64,000 bases of DNA from Rhizosphaericola mali (GCF_004337365.2 NZ_CP044016.1:3949507-4013506); one strand, 5' to 3'. Positions 32,780 through 41,505 are shown, counted from the first letter of the stretch. The notes: generated by a model from the letters alone, not told the origin. Program-made: numbers and translations.

Positions 32780-34090
32780 ATGCAAGATAGACGAGTCGTT
32801 ATAACAGGGATTGGAGTTGTGGCACCAAACGGAGTCAATAAATCTTTATTTTTAGATGCATTAAAAAAGGGCAAAACAAATTTTAAGAAAATATCAAACG
32901 CTTCCAAGTTAGGATTAGGATGTGAATATGCAGCAATACCAGAACTTTCACAAGAGGCAATAGATAATTTTTGCAAAAAATATAGATTAGTAAAAATACG
33001 AAGTAGCGCAGTAATTTATGGATGTATGGCAGGAATGGAAGCTTGGTTGGACGCGGGATTAGAAGTATCTGAAAAAAGTACCGGAGAGCCGCTTTGGAAC
33101 GCTGGCTGTATTTTTAATTCTAGCTGTGGAGGAGTAGAAGCATTTGCATACAATTATAAATTGGCAAAAGCTGGTGATTTCAAAAAAATGGGAGGCCGAG
33201 TAGCGCAGCAAGCGATGAATAGTGGCATTAGCGCATATATGGGAGGTATATTAGGATTGGGAAATCAAGTCACAACGTATGCATCAGAATCTAATTCTGG
33301 TACTGAATCTATTATCAACGCTTACAATCGTATCAAATGGGGTTTAGGCGAGATTATGCTTGCAGGTAGTACAGAAAGCAGCAGTGAGTATGTTTTTGGA
33401 CTATATGATACTACACAACGTGAGGATAACTCGCATACAACGATTGAGACAAAAAATCTTACTTCCGAGGAAATCGCCATGCATTGTTTTGAAGAAAATG
33501 CACCTGGAGGAATTTATGGGGCAGGAGCTGGAGCATTGGTTTTAGAAAGCTTAGAATCTGCAATCAATAGAGGTGCAAAAATATATGCAGAAATATTAGG
33601 AACAAATCTTAATTCTGGTGGCCAAAGAAACGATAAGGGATTACTTGGCTTAGATGAACATAGCTTGGAATACTGTATTAAAAATACTATTAAAAAGGCA
33701 AAAATAAATCCTGCTATAATCGATTTAGTTGCAGGATCCTATCCATCAGATGACTATTGCCAAAAGATTGAGTTTGCTGCAACCCGAAAAGCATTACAAC
33801 TAACCAATAAATCATTACCTTATTTTAATACAACCAAGTCTTTGATTGGAGCATGCTTAGCAGCTTCTGGAGCAATCGAAGCAGTTGCTGCGATTTTGGA
33901 GTTGAATAATAATTTTATTCATGGTACTCCGAGGATTGGAGATATAAGTTTGGATATTTTGACTCATCTATCAGCATCTAAAATTCCTTCCAAAATGATA
34001 AGAAAAAAGGATTTATCAACAATCTTACATGTAAATTATGGGGTCGGTGACGTATATTCAAGTTATATTTTGAAAAAATGGAAAGCCTAA
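32780..34090 (+). CDS. Ketosynthase homologue lacking the catalytic triad (chain-length-factor-like)
   Basis: Thiolase-fold protein of 436 residues, clearly a FabF-type ketosynthase by RVVITGIGVVAPNG, GAGAGALVLES and LNSGGQRNDKG. All three active-site positions are lost compared with the next gene: Cys becomes S171 (ASESNSGTES versus SSACSTGTEG), the first His becomes S320 (AGSYPSDD versus SGHLTSTIGD) and the second His becomes A358 (SLIGACLAASG versus SMIGHSLSASG). This is the pattern of a chain-length factor (KS-beta) that forms a heterodimer with an active ketosynthase in type II polyketide and aryl-polyene pathways. It lies 10 bp before the active enzyme (34101), as KS-alpha/CLF pairs usually do. 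Confidence 0.85.
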   Translation: MQDRRVVITGIGVVAPNGVNKSLFLDALKKGKTNFKKISNASKLGLGCEYAAIPELSQEAIDNFCKKYRLVKIRSSAVIYGCMAGMEAWLDAGLEVSEKSTGEPLWNAGCIFNSSCGGVEAFAYNYKLAKAGDFKKMGGRVAQQAMNSGISAYMGGILGLGNQVTTYASESNSGTESIINAYNRIKWGLGEIMLAGSTESSSEYVFGLYDTTQREDNSHTTIETKNLTSEEIAMHCFEENAPGGIYGAGAGALVLESLESAINRGAKIYAEILGTNLNSGGQRNDKGLLGLDEHSLEYCIKNTIKKAKINPAIIDLVAGSYPSDDYCQKIEFAATRKALQLTNKSLPYFNTTKSLIGACLAASGAIEAVAAILELNNNFIHGTPRIGDISLDILTHLSASKIPSKMIRKKDLSTILHVNYGVGDVYSSYILKKWKA

Positions 34091-34100
34091 TCTATTGGAA

Positions 34101-35387
34101 ATGAAACAACGAGTTGTTATAACAGGTATGGGTGTCGTCAGTCCAAATGGTATTGGATTGAAAGCATTTGCGAAATCACTAAAAATCGGTAAATCGGGCA
34201 TTAAGAAAATTAAGGAAATGCGAGACTTGAATTTACGATGCCAAGTCGCAGGGGTTCCTCCCATTTCTCAAAAAAAAATACAAGCTTTTTTATCTAAATA
34301 TAATCTAAGAGACATAATAAGTACTGGTGTTATTTATGGTTGCATGTCTGCCGTTGAAGCTTGGCTAGATGCTGGATTAGAAATTAGTGATAAGGCCTTA
34401 GACAGATCAACAGGATGTATATTCGGAACAGGCAGTAACGGTGCCGAAGCAACTCAATTAGCCATTGATCTATATGATGCGGGAAAAGGTGTCAAAAAAA
34501 CGCCCAAAAATATTTTCATGCAATCAATTGCAAGTTGTGTGAGTATTTATATAAATGGAATATTCGGTTTAGGAAATCATGTAACCACTAATTCCTCCGC
34601 ATGCTCAACGGGAACGGAAGGCATTTTGGAGGGCTACTATAGAATCGTGCACGGTGAAGCAGAAAGAATGATTATCGGCAGTTCTGAAAGTGCAGGAACA
34701 TTTGTATGGACTCCATTTGACGCTATGTTTGCAACAGCCCAAGATCATAATCACCATCCCAAAGAAGCATCCTGTCCTTTAAATCAAAATGCAAGTGGTT
34801 TTGTGCCTGGTGCAGGCGGAGGAGCATTAATTTTAGAAAGTTTAGCATCAGCCCAAAAACGGGGCGCAAAAATTTATGCAGAAATTTTAGGGGGACACAT
34901 TAATTCAGGTGGACAGAGAAGAGACGGTTCAATGACTATTGGTAACTCTGAAGGCATGATAAGGTGTATTGAAAATGCTGTGAAAAATTGTAAAATAAAA
35001 GTGAAAGATTTAGATTTAATTTCTGGTCATCTAACTTCCACCATAGGAGATATAGTAGAAATGCAATGTTGGGATTATGTATTCAAAAGGCATAAAATAT
35101 CTTTTGAAAAAAGACCCTATATTAATGCCACAAAATCAATGATTGGTCACTCTTTGAGCGCATCTGGATCGATAGAATCTATTGCAGCAATACTCCAAAT
35201 GAATCAAAATTTTGTTCATCCTAGCATTAATGCTTATCCATTACATGAAAATATTGAAGGAATATTTCCTCATGAAAAAATTCCAAAAACAGTAATCGAA
35301 AACATTAATTTAAATACAATCGCAAAAATAAGCTTTGGGTTTGGGGATGTCAATGCCTGTGTAATTTTTCAAAAATATAAAAGCTAA
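34101..35387 (+). CDS. Beta-ketoacyl-ACP synthase (active partner)
   Basis: FabF-type condensing enzyme of 428 residues. The catalytic Cys168 is in NSSACSTGTEG. H310 (ISGHLTSTIGD) and H350 (SMIGHSLSASG) complete the Cys-His-His triad, and GFVPGAGGGALILES is conserved. The ATG at 34101 is preferred over a TTG at 34095. Sequence blocks are shared with the preceding degenerate homologue, so the pair arose by duplication and would form a KS/CLF heterodimer. The likely role is iterative elongation on the carrier protein encoded at 35430, with dehydration by the FabZ-like protein and enoyl reduction by FabI at 36136. The end product is unknown. Confidence 0.88.
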   Translation: MKQRVVITGMGVVSPNGIGLKAFAKSLKIGKSGIKKIKEMRDLNLRCQVAGVPPISQKKIQAFLSKYNLRDIISTGVIYGCMSAVEAWLDAGLEISDKALDRSTGCIFGTGSNGAEATQLAIDLYDAGKGVKKTPKNIFMQSIASCVSIYINGIFGLGNHVTTNSSACSTGTEGILEGYYRIVHGEAERMIIGSSESAGTFVWTPFDAMFATAQDHNHHPKEASCPLNQNASGFVPGAGGGALILESLASAQKRGAKIYAEILGGHINSGGQRRDGSMTIGNSEGMIRCIENAVKNCKIKVKDLDLISGHLTSTIGDIVEMQCWDYVFKRHKISFEKRPYINATKSMIGHSLSASGSIESIAAILQMNQNFVHPSINAYPLHENIEGIFPHEKIPKTVIENINLNTIAKISFGFGDVNACVIFQKYKS

Positions 35388-35418
35388 AAAATCCATAGTT
35401 TTTTACTATGGATTTTTG
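35386..35418. terminator. Bidirectional terminator between ketosynthase and carrier-protein genes
   Basis: AAAAATCCATAGT and ACTATGGATTTTT pair over 13 bp across a short T loop, directly between the two convergent genes. A- and T-runs at the ends suit both directions. Confidence 0.8.
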
Positions 35419-35429
35419 CAAACACCCTC

Positions 35430-36125
35430 TTACTTAACTTTCTTTTTAGGAGAAGCATTTATTGAGATTGTTGTTTTCGCTACTTTGGGTGATTTTTTTT
35501 CACTTTTGCTAATCTTCTGGCTTTTTATGGAAACAGTCTCAGTTTTAACAGCTACAACTGTCGCATTTTTTTTTGTTTTTGGAGATTTTTTAGCGGTTGA
35601 GATCTTTGTTGTTACATTTTTATTGGCAATTTTAGATTGTATCAATAAGTACATTTCGTCAAAATTGACAATTTTCTTAACTTCCTCATCTTCGATTTTA
35701 ATGCCAAATTTTTCTTCAGTATCTACAATAATCTCTACAAAATCGACAGAATCGATATTCAATCTTTCAATAAAATTGCTTTCCATCTTTGCATCAATCT
35801 CTCCCAATTTCTCTTGATTACCACTATATTTTACATTGATTTCATCCAGAATTTCTGGATGTTCTGTATACTTAGCAATAATTTGCTTCAACTCATTTAA
35901 CAAAATTTCATCGTATATAATTGTAGCCTCCCCTTCTTTACGTTGAAGACCTTTACTCTTTGCTACTAATACCTTTGTGAAATCTGAAGTTTTGTTATCT
36001 ATTTTTTTGAGTGTAGATTTTTTATCATTCTTTTCTTTTTGGTTCATAGGAATTGTGTTAGTGGTTTCTTTCTTGTCCAAATCAATAGACGTTTTCTCTA
36101 ATTTTTCATTTTTTTTTAACGCCAT
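35430..36125 (-). CDS. Acyl carrier protein with long lysine-rich tails
   Basis: Carrier protein of 231 residues, three times the usual size. The ACP core is about 75-168, with the phosphopantetheine Ser126 in LNIDSVDFVEIIVDTEEKFGIKIEDEEVKKI. The region before the Ser is longer than in FabD-type ACPs (about 35 extra residues). Residues 1-65 and 169-231 are highly charged, low-complexity Lys/Ser/Thr sequence, for example AKKSPKTKKNATVVAVK and SEKKSPKVAKTT, similar to histone-H1-like repeats. These tails could bind nucleic acid, membranes or an acidic partner. It sits 10 bp downstream of fabI in the same transcript. The function of the tails is unknown and unusual for an ACP. Confidence 0.8.
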   Translation of the reverse strand: MALKKNEKLEKTSIDLDKKETTNTIPMNQKEKNDKKSTLKKIDNKTSDFTKVLVAKSKGLQRKEGEATIIYDEILLNELKQIIAKYTEHPEILDEINVKYSGNQEKLGEIDAKMESNFIERLNIDSVDFVEIIVDTEEKFGIKIEDEEVKKIVNFDEMYLLIQSKIANKNVTTKISTAKKSPKTKKNATVVAVKTETVSIKSQKISKSEKKSPKVAKTTISINASPKKKVK

Positions 36126-36135
36126 ATTTTAATAC

Positions 36136-36948
36136 TTATTCATTAAATGTACTAATCACTTTATCTGTCAGCCCAGTAGAACTAAAGCCTCCATCATGAT
36201 AGATGTTTTGCATAGTGATATAACGAGTATAATCACTAAACATTGTGACACAAAATGATGCTAGGTCTTTGCTTGATGCATTTCCTAAGGGGCTCATCTG
36301 ATCTGAATAGTTCCAAAAATCATCAAATCCAGCTATTGCACCTCCCGCCGTTGTCTTAACAGGCGACTGGGATATTGTATTGATTCTCACTTTATTTTTC
36401 GCTGCATAATGTAAACCAAAGCTTCTAGAAATACCTTCCAATAAGGATTTCGCATCTGCCATTTCTGAATATTGTGGAAAGATCCTTTTAGAGGCAATAT
36501 AGGTCAATGCGACAACACTACCCCAATCTGCAATCGCATTTTTTTGAAAACAAACTTGCAACAATTTATGGAAGCTAACAGCTGAAACGTCTAATGTTTT
36601 AAGCATATACTCATAATTCAGTTCCGTATAATCATGCTTTTTACGGATATTATTACTCATCGCCACACTATGCAAAACAAAATCAAATGGTCCTTTGAAA
36701 TATTTCACCGCTTTATCAACAAGTAACTCCAAATCTTCGATTTTAGTAACATCAGCTCCAATAACTGGAACTTTAATTTCTTTAGCCAATGATTTTACCT
36801 CTCCAAATCTTACTGCTAATGGTGCATTTGAAATAATTATTTTTGCACCTTCTTGCTTACATTTTTTTGCAACTTCCCAAGCTATTGAATTTTCATTCAA
36901 GACTCCAAGAATAATACCTTTTTTACCTTTTAGTATTTTTGAACTCAT
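36136..36948 (-). CDS. fabI: Enoyl-[acyl-carrier-protein] reductase
   Basis: NADH-dependent reductase of the short-chain dehydrogenase fold that completes each elongation cycle. It has 270 residues. The FabI catalytic pair is Y-x6-K in PQYSEMADAKSLLE, following WGSVVALTYIASKRIFPQYS. NADH-binding GVLNENSIAWEVAKKC and SQSPVKTTAGGAIAGF are typical of Bacteroidota FabI. It is co-transcribed with the tailed ACP and faces the dehydratase/ketosynthase genes. An enoyl reductase here suggests that the cluster makes at least partly saturated chains, not a full aryl polyene. It could be the housekeeping enzyme or a pathway-specific copy; this window cannot tell. Confidence 0.9.
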   Translation of the reverse strand: MSSKILKGKKGIILGVLNENSIAWEVAKKCKQEGAKIIISNAPLAVRFGEVKSLAKEIKVPVIGADVTKIEDLELLVDKAVKYFKGPFDFVLHSVAMSNNIRKKHDYTELNYEYMLKTLDVSAVSFHKLLQVCFQKNAIADWGSVVALTYIASKRIFPQYSEMADAKSLLEGISRSFGLHYAAKNKVRINTISQSPVKTTAGGAIAGFDDFWNYSDQMSPLGNASSKDLASFCVTMFSDYTRYITMQNIYHDGGFSSTGLTDKVISTFNE

Positions 36949-37361
36949 ATGCTAAATAATAGGTGCATTAATTTATAATTCTTTAGGTTAATCAAATATC
37001 TATAAAAGATAACTTATTCTATAACAAAGATAACTATTCAAATTATCTCTATAATTGAAATTTTTATTCCTAATTAAGCATCACATTTTCCCTGTAATAC
37101 AGTTTACCTATTATGAATAAAACGTGATTCGTAATTTTATTATCACCAAATAAGTTACAATATTTATAGACTTGTACATATTATTAGCTGAAGAGAATTT
37201 GAAAAAAATTGATTAAAATCATCTTCAACAAAAAAAAATATATTATTCCTATCAAATTTGTATCTTTTTGACTGAATTATATTTTCTAGAATGGTATTTG
37301 TAATTACGAAATTGCGAATAGTTGACTACAGCTATTCCTAAATTTTAACCCTAAAAAATTT
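36949..37361. other. Divergent intergenic region between fabI and the Crp/Fnr gene
   Basis: No gene is visible in these 413 bp. The minus-strand TATCTTTG at 37025-37032 is the best promoter candidate for fabI. The rest is AT-rich with no stable hairpin. It probably carries the control region for the cluster and the regulator. Confidence 0.45.
37025..37032 (-). promoter_or_regulatory. fabI-ACP promoter -7 element
   Basis: On the minus strand this reads TATCTTTG, matching TAnnTTTG. The predicted start is near 37018, with a leader of about 70 nt before the ATG at 36948. No clear -33 TTG was identified. Confidence 0.4.
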
Positions 37362-37970
37362 ATGAAAAAATACATTCCTTACCTTAAAAGTTTGCCACAA
37401 TTTGAAAAATTTACGGATCAAGACTTACTTCGTATTTTGGAAAAGGCGCAATTATTAGAAGTTAAAAAAAATAAAGTAATCTACAAGCAAGGCGAACATG
37501 ACAATTACTTATATATTATATTAAAAGGCTTATTAAAATCTTGCTTTGATTTAGATAAACGAAATTTTACAGAATATTTCTTTGTCCCAGGTGATTTTGT
37601 TGCAGATATTAACACCTTATTTAGTAAAGGCGCAAGTCGACATACACTTATGTCAGTTATTCCTTCCTCAATTATAAAAATTCCGAAAGAACATCTTTTT
37701 GAATATATGTGTGAAGTGCCTAATTTTCAATTTGCAGCGTATAATGTATTTAGTAATTATATCAATGCTTATGAATTTAGAGCACGTCTCATCATTAGTT
37801 ACACATCTTCTATAAAAAGATTCTTAATTTTTATGGAAAAGTACAAAGAATATATTGATCAAATTTCCAATAAAGACGTAGCATCCTATCTTGGAATTAC
37901 ACCAGAAACATTGTCAAGATTAAAAAAGCAATATCTTACAACATCTTATAAAACGGTAAAACTTAAATAA
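37362..37970 (+). CDS. Crp/Fnr family transcriptional regulator
   Basis: Regulator of 202 residues with a cyclic-nucleotide-binding-like domain (about 20-125; KVIYKQGEHDNYLYIILKGLLKSCF) and a C-terminal winged helix with recognition sequence VASYLGITPETLSRLKK at about 173-190. The barrel lacks an obvious cAMP phosphate-binding arginine and there are no Fe-S cysteines. It begins 414 bp from fabI, transcribed away from it, and is the closest regulator to the ketosynthase cluster, so control of that cluster is plausible. It shares the same HTH core with the paralogue at 14396. Confidence 0.85.
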   Translation: MKKYIPYLKSLPQFEKFTDQDLLRILEKAQLLEVKKNKVIYKQGEHDNYLYIILKGLLKSCFDLDKRNFTEYFFVPGDFVADINTLFSKGASRHTLMSVIPSSIIKIPKEHLFEYMCEVPNFQFAAYNVFSNYINAYEFRARLIISYTSSIKRFLIFMEKYKEYIDQISNKDVASYLGITPETLSRLKKQYLTTSYKTVKLK

Positions 37971-38006
37971 AAAAAACGTGGTTGAAAAATCCAACCACGT
38001 TTTTTA
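37971..38006. terminator. Bidirectional terminator between the Crp/Fnr gene and purF
   Basis: AAAAAACGTGGTTG at 37971-37984 pairs perfectly with CAACCACGTTTTTT, with a 7-base loop. It begins at the base after the regulator stop codon and also serves the convergent purF gene. Confidence 0.85.
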
Positions 38007-38044
38007 TAATTGATTAGGTATTGTAGTAAATTACTTTTTCAATT

Positions 38045-39892
38045 TTAATATCCTCTAGAATTTACACCTTCCACATAGTTTATAAATGCTTTATTAACTA
38101 CGCGATTACCTCCTGGAGTTGGATAATTTCCTGTAAAATACCAATCACCTGTGTTTGTCGGGCAACTTGCATGCAAATCTTCAATTGTCTGGTAGATTAC
38201 TTCAACCGGAGTATCTACATCTTCTGGAGTAATTAATTCTGCAATTTTTTTGGAGATTTCTTCTGGGGTAAATGGAGCATAAATACCACGTACCAAATTG
38301 GTAGATTTTAATTGATCTGTAGCCTCCAATTCCTTACATTGAGCATATATATCATCAACAATATGAGAAGTACCACGGTCTTTATGCAAATCAATCGCCG
38401 CTTTGAACGCAATAAAGTCTCCCATTCTACTCATATCAATACCGTAACAATCTGGATATCTGATCTGAGGAGCAGAAGAAACAACAATAATTTTTTTCGG
38501 TCTCAATCGAGACAACATTCTGACGATACTTTCTTTTAAGGTTGTACCTCTTACGATAGAATCATCAATTACGACCAATGTATCTTCATAATCGCGAATG
38601 GTACCATAAGTAATATCATAAACGTGTTGCACCATTTCATTTCTACCAGAATCGGCGGTTATGAATGTGCGCATCTTCACGTCCTTGATCGCAATTTTCT
38701 CTTGACGAATTTTGCGATTGACCATTTCTTTAAGTTTGTCAGGATCAACATCTTTACCCCAACTTAAAATTCTTTGGTATTTGATTTCATTCAAATAATC
38801 TTCCATTCCTTTTACCAAACCAAAATACGCAACTTCGGCAGTATTTGGAATATAGGAGAATATTGTATTTTTCAAATCATTATCGATTCTTTCCAATACA
38901 GTTTTACTCAAATGATAACCCAAATCAATTCTTTCGCGATAGATTTTTTCATCGCTACCACGACTGAAATAGATTCTTTCGAAACTACAAGCACGTCTTG
39001 GTGCATCTGGTAAAATATGTTCGATGGAATACTCACCTTTTTCGTCTACGATTAAAGCATGTCCCGGCATCAATTCTTGGATTTCCCCCGGTCCAATGTT
39101 AAAAGTTGTACGTATTGAAGAACGCTCACTTGCCGCAATGATAATTTCATCATCTATATAATAGTAAGCTGGGCGAATACCATGTGCGTCTCTCATCACA
39201 AAACTGCTACCATTACCCACCAAACCGCCAATCGTATATCCTCCATCAAATAATGGTGTTGCTTGTTTCAACACATTGACAATATTGGCACAATTGGGAC
39301 ATTTATCTTCTTCGATAACAAGGAAATGGTGAATGACTTCCATCATTGCAGCCAAATCGCTTTGTTTTTGGAAAGTACCTGGATCCATTTTTATTTCTGC
39401 AAATAATTCATCCGTATTTACTAGGTTGAAATTACCCGCTAAAGCCAAGTTTTTGCCAGGAACCAAATCTCTTTTAATAAAGGGATGGCAAAATTCTACA
39501 TTATTTTTTCCTTGTGTACCGTAACGAAGATGTCCCAATAGTAACTCGCCCATCATATTCAAATGTCCTTTCAATAATCCAGGATGCATTTGAATATCTG
39601 GTTGATAACGTTCCAATTCCTCTAATTCCAATCCGATTTTTTGGAATATTTCGGCGATGGGTTGCGCGGCATTGCTACGCATACGATATAAGAAAGGGTA
39701 GCCCGGTTCTGTATTCAGTTTTACCGTTGCTACCCCTGCTCCGTCTTGTCCACGATTATGTTGTTTTTCCATGAGTACGTACAGCTTATTTAAAGCGTAC
39801 ATTGGCGTACCATATTTTTGCAAATAATAGGAAAATGGTTTTCTTAAACGAATGAATGCTAATCCACATTCATGTTTTATTGCTTCGCTCAT
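38045..39892 (-). CDS. purF: Amidophosphoribosyltransferase
   Basis: First committed enzyme of purine synthesis: PRPP plus glutamine gives phosphoribosylamine. It has 615 residues, the long form usual in Bacteroidota, not the roughly 500-residue E. coli form. The N-terminal glutaminase nucleophile is Cys9 (KHECGLAFIRL), which needs removal of a short propeptide. QHNRGQDGAGVAT and LGHLRYGTQG are class II amidotransferase motifs. The PRPP-binding loop is VVIDDSIVRGTTLKES near 430. A TAACTTTG promoter element lies at 39915-39922. Confidence 0.93.
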   Translation of the reverse strand: MSEAIKHECGLAFIRLRKPFSYYLQKYGTPMYALNKLYVLMEKQHNRGQDGAGVATVKLNTEPGYPFLYRMRSNAAQPIAEIFQKIGLELEELERYQPDIQMHPGLLKGHLNMMGELLLGHLRYGTQGKNNVEFCHPFIKRDLVPGKNLALAGNFNLVNTDELFAEIKMDPGTFQKQSDLAAMMEVIHHFLVIEEDKCPNCANIVNVLKQATPLFDGGYTIGGLVGNGSSFVMRDAHGIRPAYYYIDDEIIIAASERSSIRTTFNIGPGEIQELMPGHALIVDEKGEYSIEHILPDAPRRACSFERIYFSRGSDEKIYRERIDLGYHLSKTVLERIDNDLKNTIFSYIPNTAEVAYFGLVKGMEDYLNEIKYQRILSWGKDVDPDKLKEMVNRKIRQEKIAIKDVKMRTFITADSGRNEMVQHVYDITYGTIRDYEDTLVVIDDSIVRGTTLKESIVRMLSRLRPKKIIVVSSAPQIRYPDCYGIDMSRMGDFIAFKAAIDLHKDRGTSHIVDDIYAQCKELEATDQLKSTNLVRGIYAPFTPEEISKKIAELITPEDVDTPVEVIYQTIEDLHASCPTNTGDWYFTGNYPTPGGNRVVNKAFINYVEGVNSRGY

Positions 39893-39914
39893 ATCTAAAT
39901 TTAGAAAGAAAGCG

Positions 39915-39922
39915 CAAAGTTA
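39915..39922 (-). promoter_or_regulatory. purF promoter -7 element
   Basis: On the minus strand this reads TAACTTTG, matching TAnnTTTG. The predicted start is near 39908, giving a leader of about 16 nt before the ATG at 39892. Confidence 0.55.
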
Positions 39923-40049
39923 CTTGCTTATTTTAAAAAATAAAGGGGTTAGGCAAATTTTCCTTAATTCATCATTCGATCTTATTCCTACTAACCCCAA
40001 TAATTGTATTCTTTGGATAAAAATCCGCAGATATATTTATCTTATTAAC

Positions 40050-40574
40050 CTATGCTTGTTTGATAAATTGAACGTCAAATTCCAATTTAACTTCATCACT
40101 TACAACGACACTACCAGTCTCTGTAACCGCGCTCCAAGTCAAACCAAAATCTTTTCTGCTCAATTTTCCTTTAATTTCAAACCCTACTTTTGATTGACCA
40201 TAAGGGTCAATTACAGAACCGTTATATTCTGCTTTTAATTTTACTGGTTTTGTTACACCATGTAAAGTCAAATCACCTGATACAATCAACACATCATCAT
40301 CTTTTTCCACAGAACTTGATACAAATTTCAAATTTGGATATTGTGCCGCGTCAAAGAAATCTGCGCTTTTCAAATGTTCATCTCTTTGTTCGTTATTGGT
40401 AGAAATGCTACTAATATCTGCATCAAAACTCACTTTCAAATCAGAAAAATCGTCTGCATCTGCAGTCAACGAACCATCAAATGTTTTGAAATTACCTGTT
40501 ACGGTAGAGATCATCAAATGCTTTACTTTAAAAGTAATGTCTGAGTGTGCCGCGTCAATTTTGTATGTTGCCAT
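40050..40574 (-). CDS. YceI family protein
   Basis: Lipocalin-like beta-barrel of 174 residues that binds isoprenoid-type lipids or quinones in known members. The sequence shows the repeating YceI pattern: YKIDAAHSDITFKVKHLMISTVTGNFKTFDG, DADDFSDLKVSFDADISSISTNNEQRDEHLKSADFFDAAQYPNLKFVSS and the tail strand SDEVKLEFDVQFIK. The ATG at 40574 is preferred to 40610, because translation from MATYKID matches the family and the longer frame adds 12 unrelated residues. There is no signal peptide, so this member is probably cytoplasmic. A TAACTTTG element lies just upstream. Confidence 0.9.
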   Translation of the reverse strand: MATYKIDAAHSDITFKVKHLMISTVTGNFKTFDGSLTADADDFSDLKVSFDADISSISTNNEQRDEHLKSADFFDAAQYPNLKFVSSSVEKDDDVLIVSGDLTLHGVTKPVKLKAEYNGSVIDPYGQSKVGFEIKGKLSRKDFGLTWSAVTETGSVVVSDEVKLEFDVQFIKQA

Positions 40575-40607
40575 GATATTTGTTTTAACAATATTTGTAA
40601 TGATGAA

Positions 40608-40615
40608 CAAAGTTA
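40608..40615 (-). promoter_or_regulatory. YceI gene promoter -7 element
   Basis: On the minus strand this reads TAACTTTG, matching TAnnTTTG. The predicted start is near 40601, about 27 nt before the ATG. It also overlaps the rejected upstream start, supporting the shorter frame. Confidence 0.55.
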
Positions 40616-40670
40616 TACATGTTTTCTAAAAAACAAAAATTATTTTTTCAATTTAAGATTTGATTCTGAT

Positions 40671-40712
40671 CGAGAAAAGAATAACAATAAATAGGAGAAA
40701 TTGTTTTTCTCG
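40671..40712 (-). terminator. Stem-loop downstream of zapA
   Basis: CGAGAAAA at 40671-40678 pairs with TTTTCTCG at 40705-40712 over a 26-base loop. It lies 38 bp past the zapA stop. The stem is moderate. Confidence 0.4.
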
Positions 40713-40749
40713 TTATTGAATTAGCAGCAGCGATTTAAATAGAGAGCGT

Positions 40750-41061
40750 TTAATCTTCAGATTCCTTATCATCCAACAATTTGTTGAGCATATTTTCCCA
40801 ACTAGAAAGCTTTTGATTCGTTTCTTGTTCTTTTATTTTGAAAGTTCCCGTTTGGTTTTGTTCTGTTGCAAACCACAACAATGCCATAGCAATATAATCT
40901 TGCATGTCTTTGCCTGCGAAATGTGTTTTAAATTCAATGATTTTTTCATTGACAAAACTCATCGTTTTTCGCACCAATTCTTCATCGACACGATCGATTT
41001 TTACACGATAGGTACGATCTCCGACAACAATATTTACAGGAATTTTTTGATCCAATTTCAA
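40750..41061 (-). CDS. zapA: Cell division protein ZapA
   Basis: Small cytoplasmic protein of 103 residues that cross-links FtsZ filaments at the division ring. The N-terminal globular part is IPVNIVVGDRTYRVKIDRVDEELVRKTMSFVNEKIIEFK, and DMQDYIAMALLWFATEQNQ leads into the C-terminal coiled coil (about 70-100) used for dimerisation. The length and order of blocks match bacterial ZapA. It lies 6 bp downstream of a conserved hypothetical gene and probably shares its transcript. Confidence 0.85.
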   Translation of the reverse strand: MKLDQKIPVNIVVGDRTYRVKIDRVDEELVRKTMSFVNEKIIEFKTHFAGKDMQDYIAMALLWFATEQNQTGTFKIKEQETNQKLSSWENMLNKLLDDKESED

Positions 41062-41067
41062 TATATT

Positions 41068-41412
41068 TTAAAAATCATTTTGTTCAAAATAGAATAACAC
41101 ATGATCTTTTAGAAAGTTTTCCTGCTCGCCCAATCCCATTTTGGGCAATTCCTTAATTTGGTTGAAATGTGGCCAATTGTCTTGATCATGATGATCTAAA
41201 ACATAATATCCGCTCGGCGTCAATATCGTACACACTGCCACGTGCATTAAATCCTCTTTCTGCTCTTTGGTTACTTTCTCTGCAAAAAAGCCCGTTTCTT
41301 GGATACCAATTAGAAAAAGTATCGCATCTAAATCAGGTTTTTTTCCAAATCGTTCTACCAATTTCGCTTCAAGTGTCCACCAACGTTCTTGGATATCGTC
41401 ATTTATTAACAT
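41068..41412 (-). CDS. Conserved hypothetical protein upstream of zapA
   Basis: Soluble protein of 114 residues with no signal peptide or membrane segment. I do not recognise a named family. It is rich in aromatic and acidic residues (MLINDDIQERWWTLEAKLVERFGKKPDLDAILFLIGIQE; LDHHDQDNWPHFNQIKELP) and looks compact and folded. Its start 6 bp before zapA suggests a shared role in division or envelope physiology. This is an inference from position. Confidence 0.65.
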   Translation of the reverse strand: MLINDDIQERWWTLEAKLVERFGKKPDLDAILFLIGIQETGFFAEKVTKEQKEDLMHVAVCTILTPSGYYVLDHHDQDNWPHFNQIKELPKMGLGEQENFLKDHVLFYFEQNDF

Positions 41413-41482
41413 AATTCTACAAAGATATATCTCTATTTTGCCACTTTCGTTTTTAAAATGTAAAATTTCCTAACTCGAAGTT

Positions 41483-41490
41483 TATCTTTG
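41483..41490 (+). promoter_or_regulatory. serS promoter -7 element
   Basis: TATCTTTG matches TAnnTTTG. Transcription would start near 41497, leaving a 9-nt leader before the ATG at 41506. The upstream TTG at 41488 lies inside the promoter, which rules it out as the start. Confidence 0.55.
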
Positions 41491-41505
41491 CCAAAATCTT
41501 TTGGA

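Noticed and set aside
35416-35817. Plus-strand reading frame of 133 codons opposite the ACP gene
   Set aside because: It is the antisense of the lysine-rich ACP coding sequence; its hydrophobic look follows from reverse-complementing Lys and Ser codons.
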